A stretch of 64,000 bases of DNA from NCBI RefSeq assembly GCF_001641265.1, contig NW_020167544.1, positions 493,696 to 557,695 on the forward strand, written 5' to 3'. Source of the DNA: Pseudogymnoascus destructans. Its lineage: Eukaryota; Ascomycota; Leotiomycetes; Thelebolales; Thelebolaceae. Below the pieces are notes generated by a model. The model did not search any database. It was not told the origin of the DNA and was given only the letters and a program-made list of their open reading frames with translations. Positions 1 through 10,260 of the stretch are shown here, one piece after another. Positions within the stretch are counted from its first letter, which is position 1. Each line of letters opens with the position of its first letter. A program made the position numbers and the translations under genes.

Positions 1-1077
1 TGCCTCCAAGCAATAGGGAGTATGCGCCTCTTGTTCGTCGTCGCGGGAATGATAGTTGTAGTCTCAAAGAGGATTTCGCGTCGGCATTGGTCGAGGCCGC
101 CCCGGACTTGCCAAAATCCGGGGGTTGCATTTAGCGAGACAGCTAAAGCCAATAGTCTCAGGAGTATAACTTCCCATGTTAACAGTGGCTACTGGCTCAC
201 CACTCTACTATCTTATGTTTATAATTATAATTCAGTTGCCACCCAAATTCTGTTCGAGTAAGTCGGTTTATTGGCAGTCGTTGGCTGTTGCATGGGGATG
301 GATCAACGGATAAATGCTTAAAGCGTTGCCGTGTCAGATGTCCTAAAGCGCAGCGCGTCTTGCCAATCTCTGAGCGCTGGCGCAAAGAATTCAAATCTGG
401 GTGAAAGAGGCATCTATCGCCTGATATACTTTTATAAAATAGAGAAACAATCAATAGTATATAATCCGAAATACTACCCATGGGACATATCATATTGTGC
501 TCCCTTACATGCCGTTTCCACGTTTTCAACGTGTCCCAGCCTTTTGAGATATCAAGGTCGCTAAGGAGCACCTGCCCCTGTCGACAACCTCATCCCCTTT
601 CAACCATCGTCAGCCGCCCTCTCTCACTACTTTGCACGCCTCTGCTATCCACCAAACGGCACTATTCAGACCCCCATTGACGTTGATTCTTGAGAGGACA
701 GGTTGCTGTATAGGCTCTGTAACCTTTCATGACAACTGAGGTCGAATTTAGTGCCACAACAGTCTCTACCATCGAATCTTCGAACTTGGACCCTGGGTTT
801 CAGTCGGCCCCTTGATAGAAGCTCCAGCTGTTTTGCAACCTTCAACACGATCATTCAGCCAGTTTTTACCGCATATTCTCCTTTACCGATACGCAAGGTC
901 TTTTAGAACCTGCAATTTCCATCGCCCGAATAATTTACCTTCCCCAACAGCCACAACCTTACCTTTGCGTTAACAACGGCACGGCCACCTGCATACTTGT
1001 GGTGAAACAAGCCGAACCTAAAACCCCTTTGGAGCGTATATCTCCCGAATCTTTATAAAGAGAGAGAATCACGCTCA
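1..1077. other. Upstream region without a recognisable gene
   Basis: Open frames here are short, overlap on both strands and show no family motif. The stretch just before position 1078 is probably the promoter and 5' leader of the TeaR-like gene. Nothing else could be supported. Confidence 0.5.
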
Positions 1078-2735
1078 ATGGCTGCGGTATCCGCACCGCA
1101 AGCCACAGGCGCGCTGACACCTCCTACGAGCTCTGATGGGAATGCGAGCGCGTGGGATTACTCCGTACCATCTGGAAACCAGGTATGTGCCTTTCACGGT
1201 CTTATGGGTGGAACCTTCGTATAGGCGTATCTAGGACACGCAAAATCCCTCCAATGCCTCTGTTGATTACTCTGTCGTGGAAGCTGACCTGGCTTTAACT
1301 TTAGCAATCTACATTTCCCCGCCAGCAACACGACGAGACCTCTCACGCAGAGCGAAAGCAAATGACTCCCCATCCCAACGGCTCTACGCGCCGTAATGAT
1401 GCAGCAAGGCAATCTAGATCAAATTCAGTCGCTGAGCCAGTTCACGCGCCCCCACGCTTGAACAACCTCACCAAAAAAGGCAGCATGAGTGGAACGGACA
1501 GCCCATCTGACAGTCTAGTCGACCTCTACAGCTCTGGACCTGGAAAGAGTGCAGCCAACGGTGTGGATCATAGCGAGCGGGGACGAGAAGAAAATAGCGG
1601 AGCTTCATATCATGAAGACGACCCTGGTTGGATACATAGGGACAAACTGGCACGGATCGAGAGCCGCGAACTACAGGCAGCTGGGATCATACTCCCCCGC
1701 ACGCGGGCATACAGCAGGAGGAACAGGAGTCGAGATACGTCGGCCACTGGTCTGCACAGAAACGAGCAACACCCGGTAAAGCAGCAGCGCGTCGAAAGCC
1801 CAACCGCCGAAGAGCTGGAAGATGACGACTCTGGATGGGATCCACGAACGCCAGAAGAAATCGCAGCGGATGCCAACCCCAGTTATCGTGGCTACGGTTC
1901 TCTCTCGAAGGGCTCGTCCAAGATACCGCTCGCTCTGACGAGCCCCGCGCCAATACCCTGGGAGTACCTCGAGCGCGACGCACCTATACAACGCAGCCGT
2001 AGCGCCGTATGGGGCGGCGAAGACGACTCCATTGCCAACCCCCTACCCCGCGCGAAAGCTTCCTCCGAGGAACCCCTCTTCCAACCCACCCCAACTACCA
2101 CCCCGTCCGCGCCAAAACGCTTCGCCTCCACCGATAGCTCCCCCAAGAAGTCCGCCAACGCGACACCTACAAACCGCAAGATGTCTGCCACTAGCGTGAC
2201 CTCAAAGCCCCCGCTCACCCAACAAACCCAGAAACAAAAGGGACGCTCCGGCTCCAACAGTCGCCCGACGACCCGTTCCGGCGAAATCAAGACCCCTGAG
2301 GGTGATCCGCCGTGGCTCGCATCAATGTACAAGCCTGACCCGCGCCTACCACCCGACCAACAGCTCCTCCCCACAGTCGCGCGACGCCTGCAGCAGGAAC
2401 AGTGGGAGAAGGAGGGCAAGTTCGGGAACGTATACGACCGCGATTTCCGACCCCTCAACGACGACGAGATCAAGATGCCCGAAGCCGCAGCTGTGGCGCC
2501 AGAGGAGCAACCCGAGGCGAAACAGGAAGAGCTGCCACAATGGCCGCTGAGAAAGGCGAGAAGCCCCGAGCCGAGTCACTCGGGTACGTCAAGCGGTTAT
2601 TCCACCATGCCGCGCATCCAGAACGCGCCGCCGAGCAGGATACAGTCGCCGATGCTGGCGCAGTTCCCCGTGCACGGATTCCAGCCGGAGGTGCCCGAGA
2701 AGAACAAGGGCTGCGGATGCTGCGTCGTGATGTGA
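1078..2735 (+). CDS. teaR: TeaR-like CAAX-box cell-end marker receptor
   Basis: Two exons are read: 1078-1182 and 1305-2735, with a GTATGT...TTTAG intron at 1183-1304, phase 0 on both sides, giving 511 aa. The ATG at 1078 opens an Ala/Pro/Thr-rich start (MAAVSAPQATGAL); a later Met at 1362 would lose it. The protein is largely disordered and Ser/Pro-rich, with a better ordered patch near DDPGWIHRDKLARIESREL. It ends GCGCCVVM, so the last four residues form a CAAX prenylation box with cysteines upstream that could be palmitoylated. In Aspergillus, TeaR is a prenylated cortical protein that anchors the kelch protein TeaA at hyphal tips to keep growth polarised. The assignment rests on the architecture and on general resemblance to the fungal family; the C-terminal lipid motif is the firmest part. 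Another lipid-anchored fungal protein is possible. Confidence 0.6.
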
Positions 2736-3803
2736 TCTATTAATCCGTTGATACCCACGTTACTGTACAAGCCGTTTTTTCCCAAGCGCCACCATATCGG
2801 GCTGGGATATTATCCTGCTCTGGACTCGCCACGCTTCACATACCTCGCATTACTTCAACAGCATGGCTGCCCAGCGACTTTTGGCAGCCCTTTTCTGCAC
2901 TTCTTTTTATATATTACACGACGACCTATGACCCACCCTGATTACTGGTTTGTTTTTCCTTTTCCACAGCGTGTTTGTTTTTTTCCCTCCCCTGATTCCC
3001 GCCCGCAGGGCAAGCGGCAGTTCATTTGTTTTCCATGTGTCTCATCGGCTCGGTGTTCTTGTGCGTGTCTGTGCGGCGTTCTAATTGCTCTTTATTCTTG
3101 ATATTACTGGGGAGCAGGAGCGCTGTTGGGCTTTTGGTGCGGTGAGGGTGGTGCTTGGTGCGTTTTGTTTTCACTTGGTGAGGAGGATTAGGAAGGAGGG
3201 ACGAGGCAGGGGATATGAGAGGGGAGGCGGGAAAGTGTGGGGTAGGAGTAGGTGGTTGTATACATATACTGTGTAGCTAGATTGGGTGATTGAGGGGACG
3301 AGGGAGGAGGACGATGGAATTTCAAACTACGATTGACAAATACAGCGATTGACAGATGAGATGTGATGATTGAGATGCAGGAAAGCCTCCTTCCTTCCTC
3401 GGCCCCGTGCTAATTTGCCACTTGACTTGGCAACGTCCGGGGTTCATCGTACTACGACAACGGAGGATGAGCATGCTTCCGTGACGACCCCGAGATGAAG
3501 AGGGGCAGTGCCCCGATTCGTCGTGCCTCTCTCATCCCCAAACACCACCCGTCGGTGCCCCACACTCGGCTCACCTCACCTCGATTAGGGTACATCCGCT
3601 GGATATCTTAGCTAGATTAGTTTGGAGAAATCCCAATCCCTAATCCCCAATCCTAGCCCTCCAAAACCACCCCCCTAAGTCGCGTCCCCCTACTGCCCCC
3701 ATGCGGAAAACCGGGAAACACTGGTGAATACCAAGACCTTACTTCCGTGCAGTAGAGCACTACTCAACTATACCCCACGAATCGGCCGGCCTCTGGAGTG
3801 CAT

Positions 3804-3866
3804 CAGCAGCAGCACCAGCACCAGCACCAGCACCAGCACCAGCACCAGCACCAGCACCAGCAGCAG
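3804..3866. repeat. CAGCAC hexanucleotide microsatellite
   Basis: About nine tandem CAGCAC/ACCAGC units lie in a row, flanked by short CAG runs. Apparent reading frames through it (poly-Ala-Gly or poly-Leu-Val on the minus strand) come from the repeat and are not taken as genes. Confidence 0.9.
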
Positions 3867-4475
3867 CAAGCAGCACGTATATAACTGCTGATGCACATAT
3901 ACACATGTGCATGCGCGCGCGGGATGGATGGGCGGTGGTGCACACGACACGATACACGATGTCATGATAGTGCTCTAAACAACAGCAACTTGCCTTCCTG
4001 TAATCTACTCCATACCGATACTGCACGAGATCTGTGCTGGTGGCCCATATACAGGCTTGCTTGTAGTGTCGGGTTGAAACGGTGTAAAGATAAAAAAAGA
4101 TCAAAAAAGATGCAGTAAAAACAACTTTCAACTCCGCTGTCCACCAACCTACCTATGCAACACCCCCAAGAAGCCTCAAAAAAGCTTACAGCTCGCTGAA
4201 ACCTTGGATCTTGGGTGTAAACACAAACAGGGCCCCACGCAGGGCTGTCCTGGGGCTGGCTGGACTGGACTGGGGCAACACAACACAACTGAACCCCGAT
4301 TAAATTCTGCGACGGCTAGACCTGCCCTTGTGTCACGGGGGGCTGTGTTTGCAAAAGATGTCGTCGTTCCTGGAATGGTCTGGATGGGGGTCTGGATGTG
4401 TCGGGCAGGTTGGTTGGCTTTGCGTGTTTCGGTGTACTCTGCTGTACTGTACCGTACGTACCGCAGCGCTGTAAG

Positions 4476-4560
4476 GCTGGTCTCACGTTGAGCCGCTGGT
4501 CTCACGTTGAGCCGCTGGTCTCACGTTGAGCGCTGGTCTCACGTTGAGCTGCTGGTCTCA
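4476..4560. repeat. 19-bp tandem repeat, about five copies
   Basis: The unit GCTGGTCTCACGTTGAGCC recurs at 4476, 4495, 4514, 4532 and 4551. The spacing is 19 bp except where one base is lost or gained. Confidence 0.9.
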
Positions 4561-4971
4561 CCCCATCTCGATGCCGGAGTCTCACGTCCCTTCCGCAGTC
4601 TTTACCATTCCCGTAGGTCGTGGCACCTTTTTCGTGGTCTCACCAGTCTCACCAGGCCGTGTCCGAGACTGGCGGCGCGGCTGTGGTGGAGGGTTGTTTG
4701 AGATAGGTTAGCACGGCAGCCCTCTCTGTGACTGTGACGGCGAGATGAGCTCAGCATGACCGACGTGCTGTATCGCATGTACTGCGTGTACATACGGAGA
4801 CCAGTTACATCGTCAGTGACGGGAGATCTGCCAGCCAGCCAACCTGCTGCCCGGGTCGCTGGATCGATGCCCGACCATGATTCTTCCCGTCTGGTGCGGC
4901 CGACGCGATGTGAAGGGAGGGGCATGGATGTACAGCATATGGTATCGGTGCATGGGATATTAGACGGTAGA

Positions 4972-5298
4972 TACTAGGAGTAGAGTTACTAGGAGTAGAC
5001 TTAAGTAGAGTAGACTTAAGTAGAGTAGACTTAAGTAGAGTAGACTTAAGTAGAGTAGAGTTACTAGGAGTAGACTTACTAGGAGTAGAGTTACTAGGAG
5101 TAGGCTTAAGTAGGGTAGAGTTACTAGGAGTAGATACGAGGAGTAGAGTTACGAGGAGTAGATACGACGAGTAGATACGACGAGTAGAGATACGAGGAGT
5201 AGAGTTACGAGGAGTAGAGTTACGAGGAGTAGAGTTACGAGGAGTAGAGTTACGAGGAGTAGACTTACGAGGAGTAGAGTTACGAGGAGTAGACTTAC
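4972..5298. repeat. GGAGTAGAGTTAC-type minisatellite
   Basis: Degenerate units of about 15-21 bp (forms such as TAGGAGTAGAGTTAC and AGTAGACTTAAGTAG) run for about 330 bp. The minus strand reads as a Ser/Thr/Pro/Asn repeat peptide, but the frame exists only because of the repeat. Confidence 0.9.
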
Positions 5299-5589
5299 CC
5301 CATTCTCCTCCCCTACGTGCCCATACGTTTGTGAGTGGGGGGGCTATAAAAGCCACGCACAGGGCTGCGCGCACATCGATGTGTATCTCGCCTCATATTT
5401 TATATGTGATCGATACATGAGTTTATGCTGTTGTGCACAAATTCTGGGGTCCCATGCTCGATCCACTCACAAAACTTTTTGAACATTACCTCCGTACACC
5501 TGACACGACGTCCTTCTAACCACCCATGAAAGTCCCTCATCCGCAGCAATCACCGCAAAATGGTACTTCGTGTCGGTCGTGTCTAACTT

Positions 5590-5840
5590 CTAAACACAAA
5601 CACCTAACACAAACACCTAATTCTAAACACAAACACCTAATTCTAAACACAAGCTAATTCTAAACACAAACACCTAATTCTAAAACACAAACATCTAATT
5701 CTAAACACAAACACCTAATTCTAAACACAAACATCTAATTCTAAACACAAACATCTAATTCTAAACACAAACACCTAATTCTAAACACAAACACCTAATT
5801 CTAAACACAAACACCTAATTCTAAACACAAACACCTAACC
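5590..5840. repeat. 20-bp minisatellite
   Basis: The unit CACCTAATTCTAAACACAAA is repeated about eleven to twelve times with small length changes. It is A/C-rich on the plus strand and contains no telomere motif. Confidence 0.9.
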
Positions 5841-6127
5841 CAAGTTACACCTTTCACAAGCCTACCCAATGTATATCTCCTGTACCTAACAAGTATCTCC
5901 CACCCATATTACAACCCAAGTTACAGCCCAACTACACAGCCTCTTTAGTTTTCTTAGCTCCCAACGGATCATATCCGCCCCAAATCCAAATGCCAAATTA
6001 ATTCCCAACCGTCACCCACCTCACTCAGCTCACCTTAACTCGGAATACCTCACCTCAACTCGGAGTACCTCACCTAAACTCGGAATCTCAGAATACCTCC
6101 TGTGCCCGCTGCCATTGCCCATTGCCC

Positions 6128-6220
6128 ATCCCCCTAATCCATCCCCAATATCCCCAATATCCATCCCCAATATCCATCCCCAATATCCCCAATATCCCCA
6201 ATATCCCCAATCCTCCCTAA
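6128..6220. repeat. CCCAATATC-type short tandem repeat
   Basis: Alternating CCCAATAT and CCATCCCCAATAT units occur in a pyrimidine-rich stretch. No coding content was seen. Confidence 0.75.
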
Positions 6221-6651
6221 CCCATCTTAACCCTTCCTACCCATCCTTAGCCCCATCATCCTTACCCATCCCATGTTACATATTTAAATCAGAAATTGTT
6301 ACAGTACCAACTACATAATGACCCGCCCTTTCCCCTCCCCCTACAAGTTAGACCCCATCGCAATAATCTATATTACTCTATATACTCCCAGCACAAAAAC
6401 TTTCTACATTTACGGAACGGGAACGTCTTTGGATTTTTTGGGGGGGCATAGATCAGAGGTCATAGACTGCTCGCGCTCTCTCACACGCCGCTGCCTGCCG
6501 ATTCTCACACCCATACAACCACAACCACAACCACAACCACAAACGAACCACGAAACCGAGAAAAACGAAACACGACGCCGCGAACATACTCTACACCCCC
6601 AACAAGCACATCCAACACTCACACCATTTCACAACCCAACATCCGCATCCG

Positions 6652-6870
6652 ATGGAGGCCCCGGCCCCACGCACACCCCCCCTCGACCCCTCGAAGTGCC
6701 ACTCCACAGTCGAGACCATGCGCTGCTCCCGCTGCGCCATGAGCGCCGAGACCGTCTCTCAGAACGGCCGCGACGTATCTGCCGACGATGCCCGCGCCGG
6801 TGGCATGGTCAAGTTCGGGCATAACCTGTACTACTGCGATCGCTGCGCCAAGATCGTGGGTTATAAATGA
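6652..6870 (+). CDS. Small zinc-ribbon-type protein, 72 aa
   Basis: A single-exon 72-aa protein. Two CxxC pairs (CSRC near residue 25 and CDRC near residue 62) could bind one zinc ion as a small ribbon. The end, NLYYCDRCAKIVGYK, looks constrained, and there are no low-complexity runs after the first 12 residues. The ATG at 6652 follows a long A/C-rich leader. I recognise it only as a small conserved-looking fungal zinc-ribbon protein of unknown function. The regular cysteine spacing and compact length make a real gene more likely than chance. Confidence 0.6.
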   Translation: MEAPAPRTPPLDPSKCHSTVETMRCSRCAMSAETVSQNGRDVSADDARAGGMVKFGHNLYYCDRCAKIVGYK

Positions 6871-7109
6871 AGAGAGCTATAGAACACCGGATTCCATAAG
6901 AGAGAGGATTATACTGGGATGAGCGGTATATGGAGGGGATATGGTAGAATGAGCGAGAAGTGTTGCCCCTGCCAGCTCGGAGTGCAAGACAACCGCAGAG
7001 AGAGGAAGGCAGGGCCATTGCTCCTTCCCTGTCAAGTTGCACGGCAGCAGCGGGAAGGTCAGAGCATCGCTCCTGCCACACCAAAGAGAACAGCAGAATA
7101 CTCGAAGCC

Positions 7110-7375
7110 CACAACGGCAGGAACGTTGGAGCATCATACCTGCCACCTCGATATGCACAACGGCAGGAACGTTGGAGCATCATACCTGCCACCTCGATAT
7201 GCACAACGGCAGGAACGTTGGAGCATCATACCTGCCACCTCGATATGCACAACGGCAGGAACGTTGGAGCATCATACCTGCCACCTCGATATGCACAACG
7301 ATGCACAACGGCAGGAACGTTGGAGCATCATACCTGCCACCTCGATATGCACAACGGCAGGAACGTTAAGCATCG
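7110..7375. repeat. 46-bp tandem repeat, six copies
   Basis: GGCAGGAACG recurs at 7116, 7162, 7208, 7254, 7310 and 7356, a period of 46 bp with one step of 56 caused by a 10-bp duplication (ATGCACAACG). Each unit carries GGCAGG and CCTGCC arms about 15 bases apart, so it could fold into a weak hairpin. More diverged copies can be traced upstream to about 6960 and downstream to about 7420. Because 46 is not a multiple of three, the long frames through the array rotate reading frame and are not credible proteins. Confidence 0.9.
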
Positions 7376-7583
7376 CACCTGCCTCTCGAAATGCAAAAGC
7401 GTCAGGAACGTCAATGCAGCTCTCCTACAGTCCCTCAGCGCATGAGAAACACAAGTCCTCGACACACCACAGCAACAAGCATCTCAGCTTGCTCCAAAAA
7501 GCCTTTCACTCACTTCGACACACTCGTTACCACAACCGCCACAACCTACCATCCAAACTCCACCACCCCCACCCAGCCCCCTC

Positions 7584-8369
7584 ATGCCCAAACTCCCCCC
7601 CCCCTACCGCCCCGACTTCACCACCGAAACCTCCCTCCCCATCGACCTCATCTCCGCCTCCTACCTCGCCTTCCTCACCACAACCCTCGCCCTCATCCTC
7701 CTCGGCTGCCTCCTCATCTTCCTCCTCCGCCTCTCCGTCCTCTTCGACCGCCGCCTCGCCCGCGACGGCTTCGTCGGCGGCGTGCCACGCGAAGAGAAGA
7801 TCCTCCAGCGCTGCAAGGAGAGGGGGCATCGCGTGTGTCGCGAGCGGGGGGTGTGGGATGTTGGGGTGCGTGGGGGTCCGCCGGTGAGAGAGTACGAGGG
7901 GGAAAGCGTGGAGGAAAAGCGGAAAGGGAAGAAGTTGCGCTTTTTGCCGGTGCCGGAGGTTATACCGTTTTCACCTGCGGAGGGGGATGTACCAGTGACG
8001 AGAAAGAAGGAGAATAAGGGGAAGGGGAAGGGGAAGGAGAGACAGCGTGCGAGGAGCCATAGTAGCCATATCAGCAGCGGCCACCGCACGAGCGAGGAGT
8101 GGGGGACATTCAGTTCCGCTAGTGTCACTGGGGTGACGGCGCGGAGGCGCGCGTCATCGATGACTTTGGAGAGTGGAGACTGGGCATGGCCGCCGCGGAG
8201 AAGGACGAGCGCGGACTGGGTGAAGGGTGGGGAGGAGGAGCCTATGAGATTTTTCGGGGCGGGGTCGTGGATTGGGAGAGTGAAGAACAGGGGTGAGATG
8301 CGGAGTGGGAGTGTGAGTGTGATTGAGGGAAGGGTGTTGGGAGAGAGAGAGGGTGGTGGAGCTGTATGA
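7584..8369 (+). CDS. Predicted one-pass membrane protein, 261 aa
   Basis: A 261-aa frame with strong C preference at third codon positions across its first 200 bases. A hydrophobic segment at about residues 25-50 (LAFLTTTLALILLGCLLIF) is followed by a basic stretch (RLSVLFDRRLAR), consistent with an inside-facing C terminus. The rest is charged and basic, with Lys/Gly runs and a Ser/Arg-rich part, probably disordered. No family was recognised. An overlapping frame on the other strand is mostly Pro/Ser/Arg low complexity and is rejected. The start at 7584 directly precedes the only credible membrane segment. Confidence 0.45.
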   Translation: MPKLPPPYRPDFTTETSLPIDLISASYLAFLTTTLALILLGCLLIFLLRLSVLFDRRLARDGFVGGVPREEKILQRCKERGHRVCRERGVWDVGVRGGPPVREYEGESVEEKRKGKKLRFLPVPEVIPFSPAEGDVPVTRKKENKGKGKGKERQRARSHSSHISSGHRTSEEWGTFSSASVTGVTARRRASSMTLESGDWAWPPRRRTSADWVKGGEEEPMRFFGAGSWIGRVKNRGEMRSGSVSVIEGRVLGEREGGGAV

Positions 8370-8530
8370 GTGGGACATGGCGATGATAGATGAGATGGTG
8401 CTGGTACACCTGAGTAATTCTTAGCAAGCACGGGGAGCGAGTAGTTTTATCACAATAGAATAGAATGAGAAACCTCAACTACAGTCTGGTACTTCTTGCG
8501 AGAATGCCTTGCGTGACGTGGACCCCTCTA

Positions 8531-9211
8531 TCAGAGAACAGACGCAACAGCAACAGCGTTGTCGCTGCTGCCATCGTCTCGCTGCTTCCGAGCCAGTGTC
8601 TCGCGAGTCCTCAGCTCGAGAGCTTCATTCATCGAATCAACCAAGCCAGCCTTCTCCGCCGGGAGTTCCGCAAAAGCAAAGCTCTTAACCAGCGATGGCA
8701 CCAACCCCTCTTCAGCCCCATCCACCTCCTTAAACCGCTGGCCCGACCCTTCATGCTCCTTCTCCACCCCGCTGAAAACCTCCAACACCTCTGCATCTAG
8801 GTCAACCACGTAGGCCCACTCGCAAAACAACCCGTCGTGGATGAACTTCAATTCCTGGCGAATCGGCACCTCCGCCTCAGCCGTAGCATTCGCCACAACC
8901 TCCAAGATCCCCGCGCTCGTCTCGCGCCACATAGACGGACAGGTAGGTTTCATCCGACTAAACACGCCAACCTCCCCGCGCACTGCGGCAGCGTGGTGCT
9001 CCTCGTCTTGCCGAGCAATCTCTCGGGTCATCCCCTCCACCTCCTCAGCGGTCGGGGTGTAGGTATGCGCTAGGCCCTGCTTGAGGCGCGCGATGTTGCC
9101 GGCGCTAAGGAGGAAGGCGACGATGGCGACGCCTTGGACTTCGGGGTAGCCGTCGAATTGGCCGTATGGTGATTGTGACTGTGTGGTAGATAGACCTTCT
9201 TGTGTGAGCAT
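8531..9211 (-). CDS. Uncharacterised fungal protein, 226 aa
   Basis: An uninterrupted 226-aa protein read from 9211 to 8531. It begins MLTQEGLSTTQSQSPYGQF and has an ordered core rich in Val, Ala, Glu and Leu, including a FIHDGLFCEWAYVVDLDAEV stretch and an EVFSGVEKEHEGSGQRF stretch. These two segments give the impression of an alpha/beta fold in which the protein reports on its own Trp/Tyr-containing strand. No signal peptide, membrane segment or catalytic motif that I can name is present. The plus-strand frames over the same interval are its shadows. The function is unknown. Confidence 0.6.
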   Translation of the reverse strand: MLTQEGLSTTQSQSPYGQFDGYPEVQGVAIVAFLLSAGNIARLKQGLAHTYTPTAEEVEGMTREIARQDEEHHAAAVRGEVGVFSRMKPTCPSMWRETSAGILEVVANATAEAEVPIRQELKFIHDGLFCEWAYVVDLDAEVLEVFSGVEKEHEGSGQRFKEVDGAEEGLVPSLVKSFAFAELPAEKAGLVDSMNEALELRTRETLARKQRDDGSSDNAVAVASVL

Positions 9212-10260
9212 GGATGTGGTTGTGAGATGGAGTGAACAAGGATGGATGGGATGTCCTTCTTTTAGGGTGCTGGATCGCTTACCTGAAGCGTTTGGGACTT
9301 GATTGTTGATTCTTGTTTGTTGGAGGGCTGTTGCGCTGAGGTGGAGGTGGAAGAAGAAAGACGAGAAAACGCTCTCTGCTTGTTATTTATACCAATAATT
9401 TGCTACCAAGCAAACGTGCGAAATCAAATTGGGCTTCTCTGATTGGTGTCAATCTCACATTGAGATACAAGCGGAGAAGGAAGGTACTATGCAGTATATT
9501 TCTCAACAGGTAGATGCCTATCAACCTTCCCGGCAGGGGTAACCATCAAACAAGCACATATCTTTCTACATAGAGGAGTATCCGTCTCTTCATATCCTCT
9601 CAGCACTTTCGCAGACGTGGACGCTAGTATGGATTTCGATACGGACGTAAACTGGAGTTCAACTTTGGAGCAGCGGGTAAGAGCCGCAGCTGATAGAGTG
9701 ATCATGAGGATATATCCTCTTTAAATCAGGCCATGCATGGGCAGGTATGCGTGGGAAGTTTCACCCAGACCGTGGACCGTGGACCGTGGTCCCACGATTT
9801 GTAGTCATGTGTGGCGATAAGCACTTGTACCTCTTGAATGGAGTCATCGGACCTTGAAGATTGTCTGATCTGAGAACCTTTATGGGTGCAGCTGCCCAAG
9901 GTACGGATTGTTGGGCCGCTCGTGGCATGCTTTCTGTGGTACTCATATCTTACCAATTTATTTTGGTTGGTTTTAAGACGCATTTAGACGCATTTAGACC
10001 CAATGGCGACGACAGGGGCGCGCCGCTAACTAATTTAGAGTTCACGCTATGGAGATTTAACCTTAACCTTAACTGCCGACCAAACTAATGGGATTATGGG
10101 CGTGATTCATTATTTCCGAGCTTATTAGATATTTTGTGCATCTCATGTAAGTGCGGTCTCTTTATCTTTTTGTCTCTTCTTATCCCATTTTTCTGGGACT
10201 TTGGCAACTATTGTCACATCTGACGCCTTATACTCCATTTTCATCAACAAAGATCGCATA
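9212..10260. other. Intergenic region, divergent promoters
   Basis: About 1 kb lies between a minus-strand gene ending its 5' side at 9211 and a plus-strand gene starting at 10261. It holds a short GACCGTGGACCGTGG direct repeat near 9770 and nothing else that I could support. Confidence 0.5.

Larger units (their letters stand above)
2736..6651. other. Long gene-free stretch with several minisatellites
   Basis: This 3.9 kb stretch lies between the TeaR-like gene and a small zinc-ribbon gene. Its open frames are low-complexity or repeat-derived. It holds a CAGCAC microsatellite, a 19-bp repeat, a 15-21 bp repeat family, a 20-bp repeat and CCCAATAT repeats, listed separately. The first few hundred bases are probably the 3' untranslated region of the upstream gene. 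Confidence 0.6.

Noticed and set aside
3760..4131. Minus-strand frame with Ala-Gly repeats
   Set aside because: It exists only because of the CAGCAC microsatellite; no motif and no codon bias outside the repeat.
4805..5374. Minus-strand 189-aa Ser/Thr/Pro/Asn repeat protein
   Set aside because: Encoded by a degenerate minisatellite; unit length varies and the frame is kept only because the repeat lacks stops.
7110..7375. Possible CRISPR array
   Set aside because: Units are contiguous 46-bp tandem repeats with no unique spacers, in a fungal genome.
6919..7887. Plus-strand 322-aa frame through the 46-bp repeats
   Set aside because: The repeat shifts frame each unit and three overlapping frames give the same peptide; the frame then overlaps the better supported 7584 gene in another frame.
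10040..10080. TTTAACCTTAACCTTAACTG as a possible telomere-like repeat
   Set aside because: The unit CCTTAA differs from CCCTAA and occurs only about three times within a promoter.
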